From CBDFKQ01 sp965248855 (GTDB taxonomy: Bacteria; Bacteroidota; Bacteroidia; Cytophagales; 172606-1), in assembly GCA_965248855.1 (NCBI GenBank), contig CBDFKQ010000014.1, positions 584,336-648,335 of the forward strand: a stretch of 64,000 nt of DNA, in the 5' to 3' direction. Under the pieces are notes generated by a model. It did not search any database and had not been told where the DNA came from. It worked only from the letters and a program-made list of their open reading frames with translations. Numbering within the stretch: the first letter of the stretch is position 1; each line of letters begins with the position of its first letter. Both the position numbers and the translations under genes were made by a program. Positions 35,462 through 44,585 of the stretch are shown in pieces.

Positions 35462-38400
35462 ATGAGTGAGGAGATTCTTAAAGCTCTTACACAACTTTTC
35501 GCCATTATTACAAAGCAAGATGGTGGAGCAACGATTGTGGAGCGAAATTTTATAATTCAATTTTTTAAACAAGAGTTGGATCTGGATTCCGTAAAAGAGT
35601 ATGTGGAATTATATGATCAACTTGTTGGATATGGAGAGGATAGGACAGAAACAAAATTAACTTCTGTAAAAGATTCTGTTAAAACCCTTTCTATATGTAA
35701 AAAAATTAATAAAACACTTACCCAAAAGCAAAAAGTAATTGTTTTAATCAGGCTGCTCGAATTGGTAAGTTCTGATAAGAATTTTACCCCTCAAAGAATG
35801 AGTATTATTGATACAGTTTCCACTGTTTTCAATATTGACAAAGAAGAATATCAGCCAATTGAAAGTTTTGTATTAAGTGAGAAAAGTTTAACCGTTGAGT
35901 TTCCTAAAATTCTTATTGTTAATGGATATCAACATAATACCCATCAAGTAACCAGGCACTTATATTCTGAAGCTCTTAACGGAGAAATACTTTTCATTCA
36001 TATCAAGTCCGTTGAAATGTATTTTTTGCGTTATCTGGGTACTGATGACCTGATGATGAATGGTCAACATTTAAAACCCGATCAGGTTTATTTATTTTCT
36101 CACGGAAGTATTTTAAAAACACCAAAAAGCTTTCCTATATACTATAGTGATATTGTAGGCATTTTTGTTTCGAATATCAAAAAAACGCCATTATCATTTT
36201 TAGCAAAAAACTTAGAATATAAATTTCCAAATAATGCCATTGGCTTAAGAGATATACATATTTCTGAAGGCCCCGGGAAACTTATTGGCATTATGGGAGG
36301 AAGTGGTGCGGGTAAAACTACATTACTTAATGTACTTGCAGGAATTGAAAAACCTTCAAAAGGTCAAATTTTAATTAATGGGCTGGATTTACAGGGAGAT
36401 TCCGAGAATTTGCAAGGGGTGGTAGGATACATTGCCCAAGATGATATCTTAATTGAAGATTTAACCGTTTATGAAAATCTTTACTACAACGCTAAACTTT
36501 GTTTTAAAAACTTTTCAGAAACTGAGCTTGATAAAAGAGTAATAGAAGTATTGAGTAGCTTAGGTTTGGATCATATTAAAGAACTTAAGGTTGGAAATAT
36601 CTTAAATAAAAAAATTAGTGGAGGCCAACGCAAGAGATTAAATATTGCTTTGGAATTAATTAGAGAGCCTGCTGTAATGTTTGTTGATGAACCTACATCC
36701 GGTTTATCCTCTCGTGATTCGGAAAATGTTATTGACCTGCTAAAAGAACTTTCATTAAAAGGAAAACTTATTTTTGTTGTTATCCATCAACCCTCATCGG
36801 ACATTTATAAAATGTTTGATAAAATGTTCATCCTTGATACAGGAGGGTATCCAATTTATTATGGAAATTCTGTTGAAGCTGTTGTTTATTTTAAAACAAT
36901 AACAAATCAGGTAGATAGTCAAAGGGGGCAATGTCCAACTTGTGGAAATGTTAATCCTGAGCAAATTTTTAATATCATTGAGGCTAAAGTTGTTGATGAA
37001 TATGGTCAATTTACAAATAAACGGAAAATTACTCCGGTTCAGTGGAATGAATATTACAATGGCAAATTTAAAATTGAAGATGTTACAACTGTAAAAGAAG
37101 CACCTCCTAAAGCACTTGATCTTCCTACTAAGATTAAACAAATGCTTATTTTTACAAAGCGTGATTTCCTTTCTAAAGTAAGTAATGCCCAATACATGGT
37201 CATTAATCTTCTGGAAGCACCTTTGTTGGGTTTTATGCTTGCTTTTATTATTCGCTATCAAAATTCGGATAATGGGAAATATTTATATCGATATAATGAT
37301 AATATACCCGCATATATATTAGTAGGGGCCTTGGTAGCAATTTTTATGGGTTTAACAGTAAGTGCAGAGGAAATTATAAGAGACAGGAAGATACAGCGCA
37401 GGGAATCCTTTTTACATTTAAGCAGAACGAGTTATTTATTCTCTAAAATTATAATCCTATTTACATTATCTGCAATTCAAACCTTTACTTTTGTAATTAT
37501 AGGAAACAGCATCCTTGAAATACAAGGTATGACATTGAGTTATTGGCTGGTTTTCTTTTCGTTATCATGCTTTGCAAACATGTTGGGATTAAATATTTCA
37601 TCATCCTTCAACTCTGTAGTGACCATTTATATTACTATACCATTGATTATAATCCCACAAATGATTTTAAGTGGTTTAATATTCAATTTTGATAAATTAA
37701 ATAATAACGTCAGTGATAAAGGCAGGGTACCCTTTATTGCGGATTTAATTGCTACACGTTGGGGGTTTGAAGCATTGGCAGTAAGGCAATATACAGCCAA
37801 TGGCTTTGAAGAACCTTATTATGAATTAGAAAAAGAGCAAAGTAAGGCCTATTATAAATCAAACTACCTGATTCCAAAACTATTAGAATTAACTGATGAA
37901 ATAGGAGTTAATTATCAGGCAAAGAATGATTCTATGAAAAACTTGGCCTTAATTGAGGCCAATATGTTATTTGACGCACTTGATAATGAGCCAAATAAAA
38001 AAGGATTGAAATTAGATATTGAAAATTTAAAGCAGGGGGTAGGATTAAATGAGAAATCATTAACTGAACTTAGAAGTTACCTTGATAAACTAAAGATTTA
38101 TTATAGTGACAGATATAACAAGGTAGATCAAGCCAGAGAAAGAGTAATCGCTAACTTAAGTAGAGATAAAAATTATAACTTAACCGATTATAAAAATGTT
38201 TATTTTAATGAATCTCTTGCAGATTTAGTTAAGAATGTCAATTCCAAGCAAAAAACTATTGAATATAAAGGAAGGATTTTGCAACAAACAGATCCGATTT
38301 ATAATGACCCTCATCCGAATGATTTATTGGATTACAGAACGCATTTTTTGGCTCCGGAAAAACATATAGCCGGTTTGTACGTGAATACCTTTTATTTTGA

Positions 38401-38575
38401 TGTTATAGTTATTTGGTTAATGGGATTTATTTTATACTTCACTTTATACTTCGAATCTTTTAAACATTTTATAGGTAGGTTATCTAAAATTAATTTTAGT
38501 TTTATAAGTAATTTGTTTATTTCATTGTCAATGAAATTTAGAAAAAACCGCAAAAAGGATATTTCTAAAATATAA
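35462..38575 (+). CDS. ABC transporter half-molecule (ABCG-like) with TerB-like and FHA-like N-terminal regions
   Basis: The 1037-residue protein opens with a TerB-like helical domain (about 1-135), then an FHA-like beta sandwich (about 145-255; HIKSVEMYFLRYLG, LMMNGQHL, HGSILKTPKSFPIYYSDI). An ABC ATPase follows: Walker A GGSGAGKT (279-286), Q-loop YIAQDDI, signature SGGQRKR (386-392), Walker B VMFVDEP (about 409-415), H-loop VVIHQPS. After a CPTC pair (RGQCPTCGNVNPEQ) come an ABC2-type membrane domain (about 575-780) with five or six helices, a helical extracytoplasmic loop (800-970) and a last helix (975-995). The layout is that of ABCG/White exporters with extra N-terminal modules that could read phosphorylation state. 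It follows the SiaC-like gene by 70 bases. Confidence 0.88.
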   Translation: MSEEILKALTQLFAIITKQDGGATIVERNFIIQFFKQELDLDSVKEYVELYDQLVGYGEDRTETKLTSVKDSVKTLSICKKINKTLTQKQKVIVLIRLLELVSSDKNFTPQRMSIIDTVSTVFNIDKEEYQPIESFVLSEKSLTVEFPKILIVNGYQHNTHQVTRHLYSEALNGEILFIHIKSVEMYFLRYLGTDDLMMNGQHLKPDQVYLFSHGSILKTPKSFPIYYSDIVGIFVSNIKKTPLSFLAKNLEYKFPNNAIGLRDIHISEGPGKLIGIMGGSGAGKTTLLNVLAGIEKPSKGQILINGLDLQGDSENLQGVVGYIAQDDILIEDLTVYENLYYNAKLCFKNFSETELDKRVIEVLSSLGLDHIKELKVGNILNKKISGGQRKRLNIALELIREPAVMFVDEPTSGLSSRDSENVIDLLKELSLKGKLIFVVIHQPSSDIYKMFDKMFILDTGGYPIYYGNSVEAVVYFKTITNQVDSQRGQCPTCGNVNPEQIFNIIEAKVVDEYGQFTNKRKITPVQWNEYYNGKFKIEDVTTVKEAPPKALDLPTKIKQMLIFTKRDFLSKVSNAQYMVINLLEAPLLGFMLAFIIRYQNSDNGKYLYRYNDNIPAYILVGALVAIFMGLTVSAEEIIRDRKIQRRESFLHLSRTSYLFSKIIILFTLSAIQTFTFVIIGNSILEIQGMTLSYWLVFFSLSCFANMLGLNISSSFNSVVTIYITIPLIIIPQMILSGLIFNFDKLNNNVSDKGRVPFIADLIATRWGFEALAVRQYTANGFEEPYYELEKEQSKAYYKSNYLIPKLLELTDEIGVNYQAKNDSMKNLALIEANMLFDALDNEPNKKGLKLDIENLKQGVGLNEKSLTELRSYLDKLKIYYSDRYNKVDQARERVIANLSRDKNYNLTDYKNVYFNESLADLVKNVNSKQKTIEYKGRILQQTDPIYNDPHPNDLLDYRTHFLAPEKHIAGLYVNTFYFDVIVIWLMGFILYFTLYFESFKHFIGRLSKINFSFISNLFISLSMKFRKNRKKDISKI

Positions 38576-38713
38576 AAGTTAGTTCCTTATTTTGTTTGTT
38601 ACTAATTGTTTTTATTTGCCAATTAATTCACATAATTTCGCATCATAACACGTTCAAACATAAAAAATTAAATAATAAAGTAAAAGGTTATTTTAGAACC
38701 AAATTTTAATAAA

Positions 38714-39607
38714 ATGAAAAAAATTTCTATCATATTATTGGTTTTTATACTCGCATCTTGTGGTGGTAAGAAAAAATCGAATACCGAAGAGCTTATCATT
38801 AAGGCGGATAGTTCTTCAAACCAACCAAAAGTAAATAAAGATTTGGTTGGAGATGTATTGGAATCAATCCCTTCTCCACTTGAAATATCAATTTTAATTA
38901 AACAATCAGGTATTCGTTTTAGTAAAAAGAATCTAAATTCACCGGATAATATTTCCAGATACAATACAAATTACAAAAAGGCAATAAATTTGGGAATTTA
39001 CAGTACAGATTTAGGGTATTGTAATATTTATAACCAAAATCAGGAAGCATTAACTTACCTTGATGTTGTGAAAGAAACAGCAGACGGATTAAATATCGGT
39101 CAATTTTTTGATATGAATACAATTAGAAGATTAGCAACAAGTCGTGGAAACCTTGATTCTTTGCTCGTTGTAACACAACAGAATTTTGAAAAAATTAATG
39201 GTCATTTACAAGAACAAGACAGGTCAAACCTAAGTGTTTTGATTTTAGCAGGCGGTTGGTTAGAATCCCTTTATTTAACTTTAGAAGTTTCTAAAGCATA
39301 TCCAACAGAACAAAGCTTAAAAGAAAGAGTTGGCCAACAAAGAGTTATATTGGAGCAATTTTTGTTGTTATTATCTTTTTATAATAATGATCCTTTTGTG
39401 AGAAATTTAATTACTGATTTAACCAATTTACAAAAACAATATGATAAAGTTAAAGTTACTTATGTTTATCAGCCATCAACTATGAAAGAAGTAGATGGAA
39501 TATTAGTTGTTCAGGATAATAGTAAGACTACTGTTGACGTTCCTAAAGAAGTGTTTGATGGAATTTATCAAAACGTTATCGCAATAAGAAAAAAAATAAT
39601 TGACTAA
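38714..39607 (+). CDS. Lipoprotein of unknown function
   Basis: The 297-residue protein has a lipoprotein signal with lipobox LASC (lipidated C16 in VFILASCGGKKK). The mature part is largely helical with no known motif; a middle segment repeats N-Y-N/K patterns (RYNTNYKKAINLGIYSTDLGY) and the end is KEVFDGIYQNVIAIRKKIID. It is separated from the ABC gene by 138 bases and from the next secreted gene by 53, on the same strand. An accessory role in the envelope for the transporter or signalling module is an inference from position. Confidence 0.75.
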   Translation: MKKISIILLVFILASCGGKKKSNTEELIIKADSSSNQPKVNKDLVGDVLESIPSPLEISILIKQSGIRFSKKNLNSPDNISRYNTNYKKAINLGIYSTDLGYCNIYNQNQEALTYLDVVKETADGLNIGQFFDMNTIRRLATSRGNLDSLLVVTQQNFEKINGHLQEQDRSNLSVLILAGGWLESLYLTLEVSKAYPTEQSLKERVGQQRVILEQFLLLLSFYNNDPFVRNLITDLTNLQKQYDKVKVTYVYQPSTMKEVDGILVVQDNSKTTVDVPKEVFDGIYQNVIAIRKKIID

Positions 39608-39660
39608 ATAAAATTAAGCGTAAATAATACGGTTATTAAATATATTAATTTGTAAAACAT

Positions 39661-40098
39661 ATGAAAAAATTGAGTGTTAATCTTTGCATTATAGCTTTAG
39701 TCGCTTTCTTCTCCAATTCTGCTTTTGCACAATGTACTACTGAGGAGTATGAAAAAAAATGTGTGGATAAAGTAAATCAATTAGGATTTACTTTTTTAAA
39801 AAGTTATAAAATTGATGGAGAAAATAAAACTAAAATTGAATACCAATATATTTTCACAAAAGGGAGTAATTATTTAGTTACTATTGCCAGTAAGGATACA
39901 GATAATAAAGGGGTGGTTTTAAATCTTTATGATTCAAACCGAAAGTTGGTCGTTTCCAATCATGAAAATGAAACTAAAAAATACATGGCCGGCTTGAGTT
40001 ACGCATGTAATACAACAGGCATTTATTATTTAAGCTTTACATTTGAAAATACAAAAGATAAATGCGCTGCCAGTGTTCTTGGGTTTAAAAAACAATAA
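39661..40098 (+). CDS. Small secreted protein with four cysteines
   Basis: The 145-residue protein has a signal peptide (MKKLSVNLCIIALVAFFSNS then AFAQ, cleavage before C25). The mature part keeps C25, C34, C116 and C135, which could form two disulfides, and beta-rich stretches (YLVTIASKD, VVLNLYDSNRKLV, GIYYLSFTFEN) suggesting a small beta sandwich resembling prepeptidase C-terminal-type domains. It is the last gene of the block and is followed by a strong terminator. No family recognised. Confidence 0.65.
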   Translation: MKKLSVNLCIIALVAFFSNSAFAQCTTEEYEKKCVDKVNQLGFTFLKSYKIDGENKTKIEYQYIFTKGSNYLVTIASKDTDNKGVVLNLYDSNRKLVVSNHENETKKYMAGLSYACNTTGIYYLSFTFENTKDKCAASVLGFKKQ

Positions 40099-40120
40099 TC
40101 CTAAATAATAATTAATAAAA

Positions 40121-40152
40121 AAATCCCTGTTATCATTCGATAACAGGGATTT
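40121..40152 (+). terminator. Terminator of the signalling block
   Basis: AAATCCCTGTTATC (40121-40134) pairs perfectly with GATAACAGGGATTT (40139-40152) around ATTC, followed by a T-run. It marks the end of the block that starts at cheR. Confidence 0.93.
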
Positions 40153-40598
40153 TTTTATTAATTCAAAGCCAATCTTGTATTTCTAATTAATTTGTCATTA
40201 ATAGAAATACCCTTTTTGTTAATTAAATTAATTATGAAGAACTTACAAAAAATTGATGATCAATAGTCAATTATAATTATCATTGCAAAGTTGATTGCTA
40301 TACAATCAAAATGATTAAGGAACAGCCGTATTCTTGTATAATTACGAAAAGATAAAATCTAAGCTCTTTTGATTTTCAAAAGATATTCTTAATTGTGTGG
40401 AATTACACCAAAAATATAAGTGCAAATATTTAGAGGCATCGATTATAACTATTTCCGAATAATTTTTTTCATCTTACGTTTTATTAATAATTGGATTTAA
40501 TTATGATGTCTTCTCAATTAATGAAATTATCAACATGAATGATATCCTTTAAGTTTCAAATTAACCTTTTATCTGTATTTATAAAGAGTAATTATTAG

Positions 40599-40613
40599 CA
40601 CTGATAATCAGTG
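40599..40613. promoter_or_regulatory. 15-bp dyad upstream of the 1293-residue gene
   Basis: CACTGAT-A-ATCAGTG is a perfect dyad about 50 bases before the ATG at 40663. It could be an operator for the two-gene unit; no regulator gene is adjacent. Confidence 0.45.
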
Positions 40614-40662
40614 TGCATAAAAATAAATTAAGAACCATCTTTTTGAAAACAATGTAATTATT

Positions 40663-43600
40663 ATGGAAGCAAACGAAACAAACTTTACAGTATCAGTTAA
40701 GGTTTTGCACAAAGAAACCGGTAAACCATTACCGGATCTATTAGCTGTATTATTAGATATTGATAATTTTTCAGATCCTGAATTTGAGGCAATCCCTGTT
40801 CTTGAACTATTGAGCACTTCAAACACTTCCGGAGATATAACAAAATTTATTAGTGCCTATAAAAATTATAACCGACTTTTTTCCGGTATCACAGATGTTG
40901 AGGGGAAAGTTTTTGCAACTATAACTCATCGAGATTATAATACCGGTTCGGAAAACGAACAAAAACCCGATTTGGTATTGCTAATTCTTGCTCCGGAAGA
41001 GCCCGGGCTTGATATTACCAAACGTTTACTTTATTTTTCGAATGATTTCCGGATTAATGCAGGTTCAAATGAAGCTTATATTATCAAGTTAAATTCTGCT
41101 TTATTGAAAGAAAAAGGCATAGATATACCAAGCGTAAATACTGGCACTTCCATAGAAAGTAAGATATTATCTTACAAAAATAATTCTTTAGAAGGCGAAC
41201 AATTTAACAAAGCCATACTGGATGTAGAGACGGCCAAAGTGCAGTTAAAACAGAGTGAATTAAATAACTTTAAATCGCAGTTTCAAACGCTCCTTACACC
41301 ACTGCCTATTAATGCGGTTGGTAATAACTTTTCTACATTTGTAAAAGAAAATGAGAAGGTGGCAGACAAGTTTCCGGATCATTACACCAAAGAAACCAAT
41401 AAGATTACGGATGCCATTAATACACATGTTATACATAACAAAGGCATTGAGGTTCGCTTTGTACTAAATAAAAAGGACAGAGATTCATTGGGGTTTGATC
41501 CCGGTGTTTTAAACCAAGGTACCACCGATCCACAAGAGTTTGATCTATCTTTTACAAACATTGAGACGAATGATATATTTAAGCCGTTGCTCAGTAAAAT
41601 GAATGCAGCAGGAGCAGACAATGTTGTGCTCACCTCCAATAATCCCATACTAAAAAAATGCGTGATAAAGGCCGATGATACTTTATGTGCCACTAATAAA
41701 TTAGGGCTTACTAATCCTGAGGTTAATACTGATGCAAACTCTAAAATATTAGTAAGTTTTAATGACTTGCCTGTTCCAGCAAAAAATTATATTGACGGAA
41801 ACAATGGAGGCATCGCAAATTTTGTAGCCGCACTTAAATTGACTGACACAAACGGTATAATTTCGTATGAAGTACGCCTCCTTGCTGACATTATCTTGCA
41901 TTTTGACAAAGATGGTATTAATACTGATGACAATACACCTTTAAGACCGGAGGATATTGCCAACTATGTTAAGAAAGCTATTACTGATATTCGTTCACTC
42001 ACCAGTTCTGCAAAGACCTCCGCAGGAAAACCTGACCAAACAAGTATTAACAATAATGTAGATAAGTTTAGCTTGAAAAAAGGCCCGGCCGAATTACCCT
42101 CTTTTTATGACTTTCAGGTATTAAATATAGCTTTCAGCAATATTTGGAAACAATTAATAGATGATAAACCTGCCCAACTTGCGGCGGAAGTAAAACACCT
42201 CGCAACAAATAAAGGGTTTGCTTTTCTTCCCGCTTATACCTCAAAAAGCCAGATGCTGGGTGATTTTTATTCTGTAGTTCATATTTTAACAGCTCCTCCA
42301 GAATCTGTTATTAGCAATTTTGATGTTACTTATGAAGAATGGAATGCTTTAGAAACATTGGCACAAAATAAACTTGTTGAGTATGCTACCGCTATTGATT
42401 ATGCAAATAAGGGTCTTATATATCAACCCCAAAGTACAGAGTTGATTCAACATTTTTTAAATACCGGGTTTATAAATAGGCAAGCCGGTTATTACAATGT
42501 AACTACCCGCATTGCTGAACAGTACATTCAAAAAATGAAAGATCAGGGAGAGCAATTGATTGATTATATCCGAAATGGCAATGGAAAGTCTTTCCATAAG
42601 ATCTTGACAGATCTTGACAATGCATTAAAATCTAATTATGCGTTTACCATCTTTGGTGCAGATGAAACAGCTAAGGCCATTAATTTTGGGCTTTTAAATA
42701 CTTATCGCCAAAAATGGGAACCGGTTGCTTACCAAGTAGGCAATCTCATAAAGTCTATTCCACTTGCTCCAAAAGAAGAAAGAAAATATTCTCTTAAAAC
42801 CGTTTTTAACCGCAAGAGAAGTGAAAAAGAAGCTAAGAAAAATAATACATCTCTTGTGCAGGAACAAAATACAACTTCAAGAGCCGAGGAGGAAATTGTA
42901 TCAAAAGCACAAACCAAAACAAATTTTAATTTAGCAGCCGAGGCCGATTACAGCAAATGGAAGGTGACTTCTTCTTTTGGTTTGGAAGCTTCTAAAGAAT
43001 CTTCTTCCAATAGAAAAGATTTTAGGGAATCAGTTTTAAAAGCTACGCAGGAATTTAAAGAAGAACGAAGTGTTGAGATTGACACTGAAGAGAATTACAG
43101 TTCAGAATACAATGAATCAGGTACTATAGTAAATCCAAATGATGAATTGGCCGTTACTTATCTTTTTTATGAATTGCAAAAAAGATTCAAGGTTTCCGAA
43201 CAATTGTATCGTGTTATGCCTACGGTGCTGGTAGCACAGGATGTTCCGTCTCCCAATGAAATTACAGAGGCATGGATAATTGCACATGATTGGATTCTGA
43301 ACCGGATTATTCTCGATGATAGTTTTAGACCCGCCTTACAATACATTGCACAAAAAAATGTAGGAGATGATTATGTAGTAAGAGAGTTAAGAAAAAACGT
43401 TCGTTCTCAAAGGCAATTAGTGGGAGCTCTTAAAATAGAATTAGCATCACTTAATTCCGAAGCTGATAATAGGTATGCTGTTTTAGAAGATGATATTAAA
43501 CTAAGAATAAGACAAGAACAAAATAAAGAAAGTGATAACATATGGGACAGCATAGGTGAATTTTTTGGATCTGCTAATCCGACTCCCGAAGCCGCCAAGG

Positions 43601-44544
43601 CAAGGGAAATGGCAGCCAGGGATGCACAGGCATATGCTGCAGATAAAGCACAAAAAATGGCGCAAAACCTGCAAAGGGAAATGAACACATTGCAGAGCAT
43701 AACCGCGGATTATACAAAAGCAATGCAGGAGCATTTAGATAAAATAGCAATGGTAGAACGGCTGTTGTTGCACGTAAAGGAAAACATAATATTTTACATG
43801 CAGGCGATATGGCAAATGGAGCCATCAGACCAGCGATACATGCGGTTAATGAATATAAATGTACCTCAGTTTGAGACAGTAAGTATGGATTGTATTATCA
43901 ATCAACAAGCTGAAAATGATGTGTTTAAGCTATTCAGGAAACCGGATGAAACCCTGCACAAGGCATGGCTGCAACCCAAAATAAAACAAACCGCCAATAA
44001 ACCTTTGGTAGAAGTAGCCGACCTTGATAAAATCCTGGGCTTTAAAGGTAACTATATGGTTTTTCCCATGAAGCAGCACAATGCACTTACAGAAATTATG
44101 GCGATGCCTTATGTAGATGCGTCTTTCGGCGCTATGGACCCTGATCAATTAAGTAATGTAAGCCTGGAAGATTATGCCCGCTATGTTTGCTGCCTAAGAG
44201 AGGAGCTGAGTGAAAATGAATTCGAAGCATTGAAAGAAACATTAAAGGGTTGGTTGAAAATGCTTTTAGAAGATCCTTTAAGAAATGGTGATGAGATTAT
44301 CGTACCCACTAATTCTCTTTATATAGAAATGTTGCTCTCTGCAAATTCATTATTAGAAGACTTCAAGCTCTTTCACAGAGAGTGGGATGTATATAAAGTA
44401 CAAGAGGAAGTACAAATGCAAGCGCTGGAAAACCTACGAATGGCTAAACTTATTCTGGAAGACAAACTGGAAGATCCTAAAATTGATAAGAAAATCTTAG
44501 TTGAGGGTACTGTTGGTACAACATTTGATATTAATAATCCCTGA
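40663..44544 (+). CDS. Very large protein of unknown function (1293 residues)
   Basis: I do not recognise a named family. There is no signal peptide or membrane segment. Residues about 5-125 look like a carboxypeptidase-regulatory / transthyretin-like beta sandwich (VKVLHKETGKPLPDLLAVLLDID, then GITDVEGKVFATITH). The middle is mixed alpha/beta. Around 700-810 there is a basic then acidic helical stretch (KTVFNRKRSEKEAKKN; EFKEERSVEIDTEENYSS), followed by a compact block (NPNDELAVTYLFYELQKRF, PTVLVAQDVPSPNEITEAW, HDWILNRIILDDSFRPALQY). A long coiled coil spans about 930-1060. The C-terminus is helical. It lies 41 bases upstream of the 905-residue protein and forms a two-gene unit with it. Confidence 0.75.
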   Translation: MEANETNFTVSVKVLHKETGKPLPDLLAVLLDIDNFSDPEFEAIPVLELLSTSNTSGDITKFISAYKNYNRLFSGITDVEGKVFATITHRDYNTGSENEQKPDLVLLILAPEEPGLDITKRLLYFSNDFRINAGSNEAYIIKLNSALLKEKGIDIPSVNTGTSIESKILSYKNNSLEGEQFNKAILDVETAKVQLKQSELNNFKSQFQTLLTPLPINAVGNNFSTFVKENEKVADKFPDHYTKETNKITDAINTHVIHNKGIEVRFVLNKKDRDSLGFDPGVLNQGTTDPQEFDLSFTNIETNDIFKPLLSKMNAAGADNVVLTSNNPILKKCVIKADDTLCATNKLGLTNPEVNTDANSKILVSFNDLPVPAKNYIDGNNGGIANFVAALKLTDTNGIISYEVRLLADIILHFDKDGINTDDNTPLRPEDIANYVKKAITDIRSLTSSAKTSAGKPDQTSINNNVDKFSLKKGPAELPSFYDFQVLNIAFSNIWKQLIDDKPAQLAAEVKHLATNKGFAFLPAYTSKSQMLGDFYSVVHILTAPPESVISNFDVTYEEWNALETLAQNKLVEYATAIDYANKGLIYQPQSTELIQHFLNTGFINRQAGYYNVTTRIAEQYIQKMKDQGEQLIDYIRNGNGKSFHKILTDLDNALKSNYAFTIFGADETAKAINFGLLNTYRQKWEPVAYQVGNLIKSIPLAPKEERKYSLKTVFNRKRSEKEAKKNNTSLVQEQNTTSRAEEEIVSKAQTKTNFNLAAEADYSKWKVTSSFGLEASKESSSNRKDFRESVLKATQEFKEERSVEIDTEENYSSEYNESGTIVNPNDELAVTYLFYELQKRFKVSEQLYRVMPTVLVAQDVPSPNEITEAWIIAHDWILNRIILDDSFRPALQYIAQKNVGDDYVVRELRKNVRSQRQLVGALKIELASLNSEADNRYAVLEDDIKLRIRQEQNKESDNIWDSIGEFFGSANPTPEAAKAREMAARDAQAYAADKAQKMAQNLQREMNTLQSITADYTKAMQEHLDKIAMVERLLLHVKENIIFYMQAIWQMEPSDQRYMRLMNINVPQFETVSMDCIINQQAENDVFKLFRKPDETLHKAWLQPKIKQTANKPLVEVADLDKILGFKGNYMVFPMKQHNALTEIMAMPYVDASFGAMDPDQLSNVSLEDYARYVCCLREELSENEFEALKETLKGWLKMLLEDPLRNGDEIIVPTNSLYIEMLLSANSLLEDFKLFHREWDVYKVQEEVQMQALENLRMAKLILEDKLEDPKIDKKILVEGTVGTTFDINNP

Positions 44545-44585
44545 GACTTTAGAAAAAACTTTTAATTAATTTTAATCTCTCACGA

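Larger units (their letters stand above)
40099..40662. other. Intergenic region with a terminator, a second hairpin and a dyad
   Basis: About 560 AT-rich bases. It contains the terminator at 40121-40152, a long bulged hairpin at 40177-40210 (GTATTTCTAATTAAT / ATTAATAGAAATAC, then CCTTTTTG), and a 15-bp dyad at 40599-40613 near the next gene. No coding sequence is apparent. Confidence 0.6.

Noticed and set aside
36794..37261. Minus-strand open frame of 155 codons inside the ABC transporter gene
   Set aside because: It is antisense to conserved transporter sequence, rich in Cys/Asn/Lys runs typical of a shadow frame.
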